Assembly (NCBI GenBank): GCA_029891345.1
Contig: CM056993.1
Span: 223,829,924 to 223,893,923 of the forward strand
Length of the DNA: 64,000 nt
DNA from: Dryococelus australis
Taxonomy: Eukaryota > Arthropoda > Insecta > Phasmatodea > Phasmatidae
Direction: 5' to 3'
The notes beneath the pieces were generated by a model. The model was not told the DNA's origin. It made no database searches and was given only the letters and a program-made list of their open reading frames with translations. This document shows positions 33,126 to 46,290 of this stretch, in pieces (within the stretch, counting starts at the first letter, position 1; each line of letters begins with the position of its first letter). The position numbers and the translations under genes are program-made.

Positions 33126-34879
33126 TACTGCTATCTTTAATTGACATGCCCCAGCATGGAAAACAAAATTTAAAAATCAGTGAAAATCTGTTAAAACTGA
33201 GTCGTAGGAGGCTTGAGTTGAGTGAGTGGGCTGGCCGGCATGTAGGAATGTCTGTCCCCTGTGGAAGCATTCATTCGCCACCATTATGGGCAACAGGATC
33301 ACGATAGATGCCAGATTTGACCCGAAGATTCCAGCGACCTGGCCATTAAGGTCGCTAATTCTCTTTCCCCTTATTATGTTTGCGCTTGTTTTGGTGGCAA
33401 GCAGAGGTCATGTTTACCTCTCCGGGGTATCATTTTATTTGGAAAACATCTGCCTGTTAAAATAAATTATGTTATTCATTCATTTAAAATAAGAAAAATA
33501 GTATAAGCAGATTGTCAATAACAGTGACGCACATTAATATCGAAATCCAAAATCGTAATCTATACATCAAAGCGGAAAATCCATGTAGTATAAAATCAAA
33601 CATAGTTGAAAGGGTATTGACCGTGAACGACTACGGAAATGTAGAGGCAGAAGAAGTATGGCAGACAGACAACTAATGTGTGCTTCACATGGTCACGAAA
33701 CTCACAGCAAGCCCGTTTCACACTATCTCGAAATACAGTACATGTTTCTACTCATAAGATCACAATTTATTTTAATATAGGCCTAATAGTTTTGCGATTT
33801 TTTGATAGTTCTTCAAAAATACCTCATAACCATGTTATCGCAGTTATCGTGCTCACTATTACGGAATTCGAGTGTAATTTAAGCCTTAAAAATTGAGTTT
33901 TTGGTGATATGTATTGGAAAATAATTATTGCAGTGCTGGAAAATAATTATTGCACTGGCATAAGTTGTATTATATGTAAAAAAATCTTCTAATAAATTAA
34001 AAGTTCAGAACGTAAAGTTTTTTATATATCTGTTCTGTTGTGTCTATATAACTGTTATGTTACTGCATTTTGTTTGTAGCATTTATGGCCGGTTTTATCA
34101 ATGCATAATGCAATTTAGGAGCTACTCAACTCCACACCAAGAGCTACTTAAGACATCCGACTGTTAAACTAACTTCAAATGACACCTAATACCTATATTA
34201 TCCCTTAACTTAAGGGTCTCCAAATTTGACACTTCAATTATTTAAGTGCCCTTTAACTACATACAAATAAATAATAAACATGTACAACGGTTGCTCATGA
34301 GGACGTATTTGGCAATGTATTGTAAATATTGGTATTTTGCAGCAAATAGTCATCAAACAGTAAATGTGTTGTTGGGAAAGTAGCTCAACCAGAGTACATT
34401 AGTGAATTCATCAGTGGTGAATCGGTTTACGAGTTATAAAAAAACGGAGTAGCAACATTAGGATGAAAACCAACACGACTTAAATTTTGTCTTTAGTTCT
34501 CCTATTTCATTACCTCGATCAGATTACTGCAACTTCCCAGCTTCACTGCCTAAGTAAGAATTATTACTACTGGTTTCCCTGAAAAGCCTTCAGCTAAGAG
34601 ACCCCTTCACCTGTACAGATATGAATGTAGAATTTGTGAAACATTGATTTTTTTAAAGTAATCCTCTTAAGGGCAACAAACAAAAGTATATCTTAGAAAA
34701 GAGGTTGGTTTATTTCGTGTTGATGAAACTGGTCATTAGTACAAGATTCTATGGAATTATATCAAAACAATACATTTTTTAAAAATTGGCTCTAATTACA
34801 ATATTTTTTATTGCAGGATTGCAGTATGAATGTCACCCATTAACCATAGTTCCCAGCCAAAATTATATCAGTTAAGCAA

Positions 34880-36835
34880 ACTTCAATAAGAAGTTTCTTT
34901 ACTGGGCATCAATCGAAGGCCACAGCTGATGTCACACAAAATGCCGACGGAAATGCTGATCCTTCTGTTCTCATCACAAGCAAAGCGGTGGAAAATGCTG
35001 ATTCTGATATTCCCATAATAGGCAATACAGTGATATATACTGATACTGCTGTGAGTACATCTACTGCGAGTGCCTCCACTACTTTAGAAAGTATCAGTGA
35101 ATGCACAGAAGTATAAACAAAAATTCAGCACACACACACTTAGGCACACCTGCAGATTTATGTAATGAAAAACCTGCACAACTGTATCTTTCGTTGTATC
35201 CTGCAACTGAAATATCTGGCCGTCCACGAAATTTCCAGTACTCCTGGTATAAAATATGGGATTGGTTGGAGTACTCAGTCACAAGAAACGCTGCATTTTG
35301 TTTTGTTTGTAGAAATATTCCTTCTGCAAACTCTGACTCATCATTTGTAACTACAGGTTATACTGATTGGAAACATGCTGCAGAAAAAGGGAAAGGCTTC
35401 TTCAAGTATGCGATGTCAAATGTCCATATAAATGCAACAAAAACGTTTTTGGAGCAACAGAATCGAGAATTGACAGGAGAAAAAGCTGTGTGGAGATGTT
35501 ATAGAAAAAATAGATACTATGTTAAATGTATTGCAGAAGTCATTCAATTTTTAGTTGTCAATCAGTTGCCTTTCAGAGGCGAATCTGGTGGTGTAGGAGT
35601 AGATGCAAATGCGCTGTTCTTGGAGTTATTTGAATTTTATATGAGGAAAGATGAAAAATTGCGACAAATAGTGAAATCAGTTCCTGCAAATGCTTCTTCG
35701 TTGCTTCAATCACCAACTTCATTTGGTTGTAGTTCATTCAATCGACGCAATACCTGAGGTGAAGGAATATTTTGACTTGTGTGAACAGTATTATGTATTC
35801 TTTAAGAAAGGCTGTGTTCCTCAAATTTATGAGGGAAATTCTTTGAAATGCGCTTAAGATTCAGTAAAGATTATACATTCAGACAAATAATTCATTGTTT
35901 CCACACTTGAATTAATTGCTGTATGAACCTCCGCTGAACAGTATTATCACTTGAAAACTGAAGCGATTGGGCTGCTTAATCAAGTGACTGGATTCCTATT
36001 TTCCTTTCTCACTGAAGTTATGCTGAAAGTACTAAGCTATCTAAAGCAGTGACAGCACTGCTACAACAGAAGAACTTAGACATTGAAGCTGCCTTGAAAC
36101 TTGTGGACTGTCTTCGAAATCAGTTGCAGGATATGAGAGATGATGATGTTTTTCACATAACTTTTGAAGCATTCAAGAAAGCATACAACTCTACAAATGT
36201 AGTAGCACCGCCTCCAAAACGTCTTCGTAAACTTCCAAAACAGCTCTCTGACTGTGTAGTTAATAGTAGTGTTAATTTTGAAGGTAGAAGTGAAAAGGCG
36301 AATTACAAATAAGAAGTCTTAACACTAGTGTTATTGACAATTGTGCACAGGAACTAGAAAATCGGTTTCAAGAAAGACATAATAGTGTTGTAGTTGCAGC
36401 TTGTAAGCATTTGCTGGAGGTAGATAGTAGTGATGAGCTAAATTTAAATCCACTGTGTTACATATTGAAGCACAACTCAGATAATTGCAGAAAGTTGGAA
36501 AATATCAGTTCTGAACTTCAGTTGCCAAAATCCCTTATAAAATAAAGGCTATCACTAACACAGTTTTCGGTGGAACTTATGAACTATGGCAGTGCATTTC
36601 ATGGAATAGGTCTCTTAGTTGAGGCCGCATAACAATCTCTAGCAGTACTGCAACAGTCGATAGCTGTTTTTCCCATCTAACTGAAGTTTTACGACCACAA
36701 AGATTATCAATGATACATAAACGTAAGGCTGATCTTGTTCTCTTAAATTTTAATAAAGACATTACAAGAAAATTGGACTTAGATGAACTTGTTTTGCATT
36801 TTGCTGCATCGAAAACGAGGAAACTTTTGTTGTAA
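34880..36835 (+). pseudogene. hAT transposase, TTF/ZMYM-type zinc finger
   Basis: The order of parts is as in ZMYM1-like hAT transposases. A short N-terminal segment with RSFFTGHQSK lies near 34890. The main frame 35101-35757 holds the TTF-type finger: PRNFQYSWYKIWDWLEYS, AAFCFVCRN and TGYTDWKHA. A frame at 36049-36312 covers the pre-dimerisation region, and the C-terminal dimerisation segment is at 36629-36835 (TVDSCFSHLTEVLRPQRLSM, then KADLVLLNF). The parts lie in more than one frame and carry stops (for example after 35757 and between 35760 and 36049), so it cannot make a full protein. It would have cut and pasted the element in the nucleus. Confidence 0.8.
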
Positions 36836-36879
36836 TTTTTTTGGTTGTGAAAACGAGCAACGTACTGTACTTTGTAAAA

Positions 36880-37190
36880 GAAACAAGTGTCTATTCTCAT
36901 ATGTCAGCATAAAATGAGCAACATACTTTGTATAAAAAATAAGAGAGTATTAATGAGCTGCATACTTCATTTAATAAATAAGAATGAAATACATTCTTTG
37001 TATAAGAAATAAGAGTGTTTATTGTTATATTTAAGTACAACTGCTAATAAAATTATCTATATAATTTTTGTAAGAAATAAGAGTGTTTGTTATATTTAAG
37101 TGCAACTGTTTATAAAATGAGCCACATACTTTGTATAAGAAATAAGAGTGTATTTATTGTTACATTTCTGTACAACTGTTTACAGGGAAA
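36880..37190. repeat. Degenerate ~60-110-bp tandem repeats in the hAT 3' region
   Basis: Blocks ACTTTGTATAAGAAATAAGA, GTGTTTATTGTTATATTTAA and CAACTGTTTATAAAATGAG recur four to five times between the transposase stop and the right end. Confidence 0.75.
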
Positions 37191-37809
37191 TTTGAAAATG
37201 AAATCATACTGTGTTTATCAGAAAATTTGTTATAGTTATTATTGTAAGTACTTTCAGTTTCAGAAAAGATGATGAAATTACCACCAGCATATTGTTATTT
37301 ATTCAGATTCATACTTTAGATTGTATTAAAAATACATAAGGGTTTGCTTAGTTTTCAAATGTGTTTTACTAAGGTTAGTGTTTTATTTAATAACAATAAA
37401 TCAATTAATAGATGCGAGAGCTGCTATCCGAGAATAATGCATTTATTTTACTGACAGAGGTATACACACATGCACACACATTGTATACGTATGTGCTTAC
37501 ATATACACACACACTCTAGTCGGGCAGTAATTGCCCCCCCCCCCCCCACCCGGGTCATCTGCCTCCTCCCCCAAGAGCTTTAAGCCTGGCTACGGGCCCG
37601 CAACTGATATACATATTAATTACTTTTACATAAATAATCTAAAAATAAATCCGTATTTGTATGAGGCACAAGTAAAAATTTTAAATTTTTAATTCAACTG
37701 CTTATGACATGTATTGACATTTATACATGTTTCGCTGGGTGAAGTTACAATTGTGATCCAAATATTAACGTAATAGGTCTATAAAAAGGGAAAAATATCT
37801 ATACGATAA

Positions 37810-39755
37810 TTAAAAAACTATACTAGACGATGAGTCCTCACCGCTGTCTTCCAGGTAATTTTTGTCGTCATATTCACTGTCAACTACGGATTCATCGGAA
37901 TGAGTAAATATTCCAAGACGCTTGTAATTTCAGGGTGAAGTTTCCGAACAATCTTTATCGGTAATTTGCGCACAGATGAAATTACTGGATCTGATGATAA
38001 TAGAAGCCGACAGAACAAATCACTGACGTTTAAATTTCTACTTGATTTGCGGCAGAAGAACTCGCGATAATTTCTGACATCTTCATTTCTTGCTTCCTGA
38101 GCCTCTTCAGACAACTGGCCCATTGGCAAAAGACAATGTTTCATGATAACTACACTATGCATGCAAAGTCGGTGTTAGCTCATACCTACTGATCTGTTTC
38201 TTATAGTACAGCAAAGTTCTTTTACAATAAGAATCAAATTTGTCAATACTGACCTCGTGGCCAATAGCCAGAACCTATAATATGACAGAAAACATTTTTA
38301 TTTATTCCTGGTCAACCCCTGTTGCTTTGGATGCTGTATTTGGATGACAAAAAAACCTTCGTGCAGAGTTTCCGTCAGTGGTGGAGCCAAATCCTTGTCT
38401 TGGGCGATCGGGATTAATGTGCATTAATAACTTTAACTCCTGTGAAACAACCTCCTTGCGCTGACGGACTTCGAGATCAATTTTGTCGCCACGCCTTTTT
38501 GATTCATGACCTGCAAAAAAAAGTCAAGTCGGAATATATTGCACCCACGAAAGTCATAATTCCTTATAACACTATTTGAATACTCTCCTAATCTGTAGGA
38601 AATCGCCAAAATGAATTCCAAAAATCTGATGTAGGAATGCAGCGGTGATATCCCATATTTAAGGGCGTCTTCGTTTATGAACTTTTAAACTGTCCACGAA
38701 AAAGAGCATTTCGCAGTCTGCTTACAAATCAGACACTGCAATGTAGAGGTGTCAGTCAAGTCACAGAGAACTTTTCCATCAATCATTGTCAGTAGCATAT
38801 GATGTTTTATTTGTAATCCTTCTCTCTTGAAATTACACAAACAAGTGGGACTAAAGAACTAAGAAAAACACTTTCTTCGCTAGTCTCCGTGTTCTCTTTC
38901 CAAACCTTCTTGTATGGAGATTGCCCAGATGGGCCATCGAAACCCCATTTACAAAGGGGTGTAAATTCACCTTCAAGTTGGTTGTCCAATGCCTATAATA
39001 TTCGTATCAGTGTATGATCAAATAAATTTTGCAATGGAACCTCACAACCAATTTCTGAGCACTGAATATTGCCTGGATAGCATAACTATTTCGCTTCTAC
39101 CAAATTCTAATAGGTGGAATAAGTATCCGAATTTCGCATCTTTAATGACAGTCTGATTAAATTGGATGATTGCTTCTACAAGCTGGCTTCAATTAGTAGA
39201 GACAATGGTTCTTCGGGAGAATAAGGAACGCATGTTTTTTCATGTGTTGCCGTCGATAATTTCCGAAGCAAATTTCTTGAAGATGTTGGTGTACTACCAG
39301 CCGAAAGTTTTACTGCCAACACACTTGTCATGTAGCCTATCTATACCTCTGAGGCGAGAAGAGAGAATTCTGTCTGCTTTAGGAGTAGTAACAACGTCGG
39401 ATGCATGTTTTGTGATCCTTTTTTTGGTCCACTCGCTCGCCTCACTGTACGATTTTTGTGGCCGACCACGTTTTTGGGTATTTCTTTTTTTGCTTCACTC
39501 TGTCCAGGGATTGAAACTGTGTGTTCGGGAAAATTCACAACGTTAACAAGCCATTCAGAATACTTCCGTTCTAATCTTTTCCGATTGCGACAAGATTATT
39601 TCCCCTAAATATAAAATTTTTTAAGACTTTTTCAACTTAGACTTTAGTGAGTCTTTGTACTCATGTAAACCATAATTTTCCAAAGCACGAGCATAGAACT
39701 CATTAAAGTCACTTGAATTAATGATAATGTTCCCTAATTGTTTTCTAGTTACCAT
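37810..39755 (-). pseudogene. Transib (RAG1-related) transposase, decayed
   Basis: Family landmarks occur in the right order on the minus strand: an N-terminal start at about 39750 after an acceptor-like TTTTACAG; GRPQKSYSEASEWTKKR near 39420-39475; CKWGFDGPSGQSPYKK near 38910-38950 (first catalytic Asp); GFGSTTDGNSARRFF near 38349-38395 (second Asp); and LSEEAQEARNED near 38075-38115 (catalytic Glu), followed by RKSSRNLN and LLLSSDPVISS. All three acidic residues are still readable. Frames change several times and internal segments between 38990 and 39340 are weak, so the gene is dead. Transib is the transposon superfamily from which the RAG1 recombinase of jawed vertebrates is thought to derive. 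The right end of the hAT element lies only ~200 bp away. CAC-type Transib termini were not found. Confidence 0.8.
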
Positions 39756-41595
39756 TTTGATACCTGTAAAATGAAAACCGAGGTACTAAATCTAGCAATC
39801 TGGGTACATCATACACATCTAATTTAGTGAACGGTTTAATTATGGAATTACGTAAATATTATTAAAATTCTTGAAGTTATTGCAGAACGTTTTTATTATG
39901 AGTTTTTTAGAGGATACCATATTACAAAATATGAAATTATTAACTCCAGCTGCGATAATTATGAGTGACTAAGAAAAATAAACAGAAGGCTAATCACCTG
40001 ATATGATACATCCATAAGTACAGTAAAAGAGCGAGTACACTCGACAGACTGTTTTTTATCGTCCCTTGCGACATAGACACTGACTGCCTAATACTGATAA
40101 AGCTAAGGTTTCAACCTGGATTCGACGGCTCTCGTAGCCTTACATGTAGTGGGCTATGACTAGCCGGAAATCTCTCTCCCTCTGCAGGCATGTCCAAGGG
40201 ATAGAAAAGGTGTTTACAAAAGTGTAGGCCTACTGCTCATTACGTGAAAGTTCTCGCTGTCACCTTGTCTCACGAGCCTACTGTAGCATCCTACTTAAAT
40301 TTGATATGTACCCCAAAGCCGCAATTTGACACAACCAAACGTTATATCCCTTGATTATCTGATATTTTATCTACAGTAAAAGCTGAAAAAATCCGTGATC
40401 CTTGGTAATCCCAGAATTATACAAACTGATTTACATCGAAAAGTAAGGAAAAGAGATAATTAAAAAAAAATTATTTACTCCTATTTTATTATTAATAAAT
40501 TACAAAAATTTAAAATGCGGTTGTGTGTTGAATTCAATATAGTTTTTGAAAACAACAAAGACAAATTTACCGCAACTTCCACACATAGCTACATTCTTAT
40601 GTGAAAGAAACGAAAATTGTCGATAAATCCTAGTGTGACATGACTCTCCACAAATTAGTAAATTTTCTTAAAAACCGTAAGCTTACTAGTTCACCACAAT
40701 TAAAAATATTTCTCTCATAGTTAGTATACATCCAGTAGAAGATGTAACTATTTCAATCTAAAATAAAAGCGTTCAATTTTTTTATTTTTGGTAGCCCACT
40801 GGGTACTGCTGTGATAAAGACAGTAAATTATGCTTTGCAAAGTTCCACGTGTGATACATCATGTAATGGCACTACTACAATAATATACCCCACTTTCATT
40901 ACAAGCATAAGTCGAACTACTTGTTCACAACAGGGTCAGTAACACTTTGTTAGAAAATGGCATTTAAATCAAATGTTAAAGTTTTCACCGCCTAATCGCT
41001 GGTGTGCGGCTTCTACACAAGTCATTGCAAGTAGCCTAAACATTAGGGTTCAACAGCTTCTTTGTGTGTGGTAAAGGTGATCCACACAGGATCACATGCT
41101 AGATTCATGGCATCGCTACGGCTAAGTGGTTAGCCATAGTACAACAATATCTGTATATTTTATTGAAGGTTATTTTGCTTCTCTACACAATTACGATATA
41201 AAAATCGGCCATTTTTTAACATACTGTATATCACTGATGTAAAATTACTTATAGATGCAGTGCCAGTGATTAATGTGCACCCTTCGTCACGACCATTACT
41301 TTTTTGTAGTAGAGCAACATTTTTTCAGTATATCTATAACGTTATCAAATAAAAGTTTATAAAACTGGAAATGGGGATTACGCCAAGTATTCCAGAATGT
41401 TTTTATAAGGCTTTTGGTACAGCTCAAGCCATACCCAGGCCTTATCGGTATTACACAATGTTATAACGTCAACTAAGGATTTCGTTAAGCTGCGTCCGAA
41501 GCCTCACTCTTATTAAAGGCTGCGATTTTGATGACTAATCCTTGGTACAAACGAAACCTAAGCATGCATAGCTAAATCAGGGGCTAATTTATAAA
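39756..41595. other. non-coding AT-rich stretch
   Basis: A weak tRNA-like patch near 40090-40135 (GATTCGACGG) was not strong enough to call. Nothing else was recognised. Confidence 0.4.
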
Positions 41596-44500
41596 ATGAT
41601 GGACTCCTGCCAACTGACTGCAGCACACTGACTCCAGCTGACTGACTCCAACCAATTGTCTCATACAGACTCGCTCCAGCCGACCGACTTCAGCAGAATG
41701 ATTTAAAGCAGACTGACTCCATCAGACGGACTCCAGAAGACTGACTCCAGCAGACTGACCCCTGGAGACTGACTCCCGGGGACAGACTCCAGCCGACTGA
41801 CTTCCGAAGTCTGACTCCAGCGGGCTAACTCCCGGAAACTGACTCTAGTAGATTGACTCCTGTATATTGACTCCAAACGACTGACTTCCAGAGAATGACT
41901 CCAGTAGACTGACTCCCAGAGACTGACCCAAGTAGATTGACTCCTGTAGATTGACTCCAGCCGACTGACTTCTGCAGACTGACTCTAGCAGATTGACTCC
42001 TGTAGTTTGACTCCAGCCGACTGACTTCCGGAGACTGACACTAGTAGATTGACTCCTGTAGATTGACTCCAGAAGACTGACTTCCGCAAAATGACTCCAG
42101 CAGACTGACTCTAGTAGATTGACTCCTGTAGAGAGACTCCAGCCAACTGACTCCCGGAGACTGACTCCAGCCGACTGACACCCGTAGACTGACCATAGAA
42201 GATTGACTCCAGTAGATTGACTCCAGCCGACTGACTTCCGGAGAATGACTCTAGGCGACTGACTCCTAGAGACTCACTCTAGAATATCGACTCCTGTAGA
42301 GTGATTCCAGCCGATTGACTTCCGGAGACTGACTCTAGTAGATTACTACTGTGGATTGACTCCAGACGACTGACTTCCGGAGACTGACTCCAGCCGACTG
42401 ACACCCGGAGACTGAATCTTGAAGATTGACTCCTGTACATTGACTCTAGCTGACTGACTCCCGGAGAGTGACTCTTCTAAATTGACTCCTGTAGATTGAC
42501 TCCAGTCGACTGACTTCTGGAGAATGACTCTAGTTGATTAACTCCTGTTGATTAACTCCAGCCGACTGACTCAAGAGACTGAATCCAGACGACTGACTCA
42601 TGGAGACTGACTCTAGAATATTGACTCCTGAAGATTTAATCCAGGCGACTGACTTCCGGAGAATGACACCAGCCAACTGACTCCTGGAGACTGACTCTAG
42701 TAGAATGACTTCTGTAGATTGACTCCAGACGACTGACTTTCAGAGACTAACTCTAGTACATTGAATCCTATAAATTGACACCAGACGACTGACTTCCGGA
42801 GAATGACTCCAGTTGATTAACATTCGCAGTATGACTCTAGAAGATTGCTCCTGAAGATTGACTTCAGCTGACTGACTTCCGGAGAATGACTCGAGCCGAC
42901 TGACTCCCACAGACTGACTCTAGTAAATTGACTCCTGTAGATTGACAACATCCGACTGACTTTCGGAGACTGACTCCAGTCAACTAACTCCTGGAGAAGA
43001 CTCTAGAAGATTGACGCCTATAGATTCACTCCAGCCGACTAACTCCCAGAGAATGACTCTAGAAGATTGACTCCTGTAGAATGACTCCAGCCAAATGACT
43101 TCCGGTGACTGACTCTAGTAGATTGATTCCGGTAGAGTGACTGCAGCCGACTGACTTTAGAAGACTGACTCCTGCCGACTGACTCCCAGAGACTAACTCT
43201 TGAAGGTTGAATCCTGTAGATTGACTCCAGTTAACTGACTTCCGAAGAATGACTCTAGCCGACTGACTCCCGGAGACGGACTCTAGAAAATCGACTCCTG
43301 TAGATTGACTCCAGCCGGCGGACTTCCGGAGATTCACTTTAGCCAACTGACTCCCAGAGACTTACTCTAGAAGATTGACCCCTGTAGATTGAATCCAGCC
43401 GACTGACTTCCGGAGAATTATTCTAGCCGACTGACTCCCGGAGTCTGACTCAAGAAGATTTACTCCTGTAGATTGACTTCCGCCGACTGACTTCCGGAGA
43501 CTGACTCCAGCCGAATGATTACCGGAGACTGACACTACAAGATTAACTCCTGTAGATTGACTCCTGTCGACTGCCTTTCGGAGAAAACTCCAGCCGACAG
43601 ACTCCCGGAGACTGACTAAAAGAATGGCTCCTGTAGACTGACTCCAACCGACTGACTTCCAGAGAGTAACTCCAGCGAACTAACTCCCAGAGACTGGCTC
43701 TAGAAGATTGACTCCTGTAGATTGACTCCAGCTGACTGACTTCCGTAGAATAACTTCAGCCGACTGACTCCTGGAGACTGACTCCTGTAGACTGACTCCA
43801 GCCGACTGACTTCCGTAGAATGACTCCAGCCGACTGAATCCCGAAGACCGACCGACTCTAGTAGATTGACTCCTGTATATTGACACCAGACGACTGCGTT
43901 CTAGAAATGACTCCAGTGGACCGACTCCCAGAGATTGACTCTAGTAAATTGACTCCTGAAGATTGACTCCAGCCTACTGACTCCCGGAGTCTGACTCTAG
44001 TAGATTGACTCCTACAGATTGACTCCAGCTGACTGTCTTCCGGAAACTGACTCTAGCCGACTAACTCCGGGAGACTGACTCTAGAAGTTTGACTCCTGTA
44101 GATCTACTCCAGTCAACTGACTCCCAGAGAATGACTCTAGAAGATTGACTCCTGTAGGTTGACTCAAGACGACTGACTACCGGAGAATGACTTAAGCCTA
44201 CTGACTCCCAGAGACTGACTCTAGTTGATTGATTCCCTTAGATTGACTCCAGCCAGCTAATTTCTGGAGAATGACTACAGTAGACTGACTTCCGGAGACT
44301 GACACTAGTAGATTGCCACCTGTCGATTGACTCCAGCAGACTGACTTTTGCAGAATGACTCCAGCCATTTGACTCCCGGAGACTGACACTAGTAGATTGA
44401 CTCCAGACGACTGACTTCTGAAGAATGACTCCAGCAGACTGACTCCTGGAGACTGCCTCTAGTAGATTGACTCCTGAAGATTGACCCCCACGACTGACTT

Positions 44501-46290
44501 CTGGAGAATGACTCCAGCTGACTGACTCCCAGAGTCTGACTCTAGTAGATTGACTCCTGTAGATTAACTCCAACCGACTGACTTCCAGAGACTCTAACCT
44601 ACTATCTCCCAGAGACTGACTCTAGAAGATTTACTACTGTAAATTGACTCCAGCTGACTGACTTCCGAAGAATGACTCTAGCCGACTGACTCCCATAGGC
44701 TGAATCTAGTAGATTGACTACTGTAGATCGACTCCAGCTGACTGACACCAGCAGACTGACTCTATCAGGCTGGCTCCAGCTGACTTACTAAAGCAGACTG
44801 ACTCCAGCCAACTGACTCCAGGAGACTGATACTAGTAGATTGGCTACTGTAAATTTTCTCCAGCCGACTGACTTCCGGAGAATGGCTCCAGTAGACTGAC
44901 TCCTGAAGACTGACTCTAGAAGATTGACTCCGGTAGATTGACTCCAGCCGACTGACTCGTGGAGACTGATTCTAGCAGACTGACTCCTGTAGTGACTCCA
45001 GTCGACTGACACCATCAGACTGACTCTAGCATACTGACTCTATTTGGATGACTCTAGCAGACTGACTCCTGTAGATTTATCCCAGCATATTCACTCAAGC
45101 AGACTGACTACTGTCGACTGATTCATGCCGACTGACTCCAGCAAACTGACTCCAGCCGACTTACTCAAGCAGATTGTCTTCCGGAGACTGAATATTGTAG
45201 TTTGTCTCCTGTAGATTGACTCGAGCCGACTGACATCTGGAGAATGTCCCCAGCTGCCTGACTCCTGGAGACTGACTCCAGTAGATTGACTCAGGTAGAT
45301 TGACTCCATACAACTGAGTTTTAGAGGATGACTCCAGCCGACTTACTCCCGGAGACTGACTCTAGTATATGGATTCCAGTAGACTGATACCAGCCGCCTG
45401 ACTTCCGAAGAATGACTCCAGTCGACTGGCTCCCAGAGACTGGATCTATTAGTTTGACTGCTGTAGAGTGACTCCAGCTGACTGACTTCTGGAGAATGGC
45501 TCCAGCCGACTGACTCCCGGAAACTGACTCTAGTATATTGACTCCTGTATATTGACTCCAGACGACTGACTTCTGGAGAATGACTCCAGCAGACTGACTC
45601 CTGGAGACTGCCTCCAGTAGATTGACTCCTGAAGATTGACCCACGCGACTGACTCCCGGAGACTGACTCTAGATGATTGACTCCAGTAGATTGACTCCAG
45701 CCGACTGACTCGTGGAGACTGACTCTAGTAGAATATCTCCTGTAGAGTGACTCCAGTCGACTGACACCATCAGACTGACTCCACTTAGCTGACTCCAGCA
45801 GACTGAATCCTGTACACTTATTTTAGTCTATTCACTCCAGCAGACTGACTACTGCTGACTGACTCCTGCCGACTGACTCCAGCAGACTGACACCAGCCGA
45901 CTTACTCAAGCAGATTGTCTTCCGGAGGTTTAATATTGTAGTTTTTCTCCTGTAGATTGACTCCAGCCGACTGACTTCCGGAGAGTGTCTCCAGCTGACT
46001 GACTCCCGGAGTCTGACTCTAGTTAATTGACTGCTGTAGATTGACTAGAGCTGACTGACTCTAACAAACCGACTCTTACAGACTGAATGACTTAAGCAGA
46101 CTGACTCCAGCACACCGACACCAGCACACCGACACCAGCACACCGACACCAGTAGACTGACACCTACAGATTGACTCCAGTTGATTGACTCCTACAGGCT
46201 GACTCCAGCATACCCTATCCTACAGTCTGATTCCCACAGTCTGACTCATATAGACTGACTCCAGCATACTGATACCTGCCGACTGACTCC
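41596..46290. repeat. 4.7-kb minisatellite: 14-bp unit in 84-bp higher-order units
   Basis: The base unit is TCCAGCCGACTGAC and its variants. Six variants in a usual order (TCCAGCCGACTGAC, TTCCGGAGAATGAC, TCCAGCCGACTGAC, TCCCGGAGACTGAC, TCTAGTAGATTGAC, TCCTGTAGATTGAC) make an 84-bp higher-order unit repeated some 50 times, about 330 base units in all. The order is looser at both margins, and 46104-46152 has a purer run of CACCAGCACACCGA. Because 84 is a multiple of three, long minus-strand frames encode 28-residue repeats such as SQSTGVNLLESVSG; these are by-products of the array. Confidence 0.93.

Larger units (their letters stand above)
32130..37600 (+). mobile_element. hAT transposon with intact-looking ends
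   Basis: The left end CAGGCCCGTAGCTAAGGG at 32130 is matched by CGGGCCCGTAGCCAGGC on the opposite strand at 37600. The flanking octamers CAACTTAT (32122-32129) and CAACTGAT (37601-37608) match at 7 of 8, as expected for the 8-bp hAT duplication. Length is 5471 bp. The transposase remnant lies at 34880-36835. The 5' third (32200-34800) is non-coding and holds a tRNA-like SINE candidate near 33055-33120. The copy is non-autonomous now but structurally one unit. Confidence 0.85.

Noticed and set aside
43059-45644. Many minus-strand open frames with SQSTGV/LLESV repeats
   Set aside because: They are produced by the 14-bp/84-bp array, which lacks minus-strand stops. There is no start, stop or splice context independent of the repeat.
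41596-46290. CRISPR array
   Set aside because: Units are contiguous and variable with no conserved repeat and unique spacer pattern, and the genome is eukaryotic.
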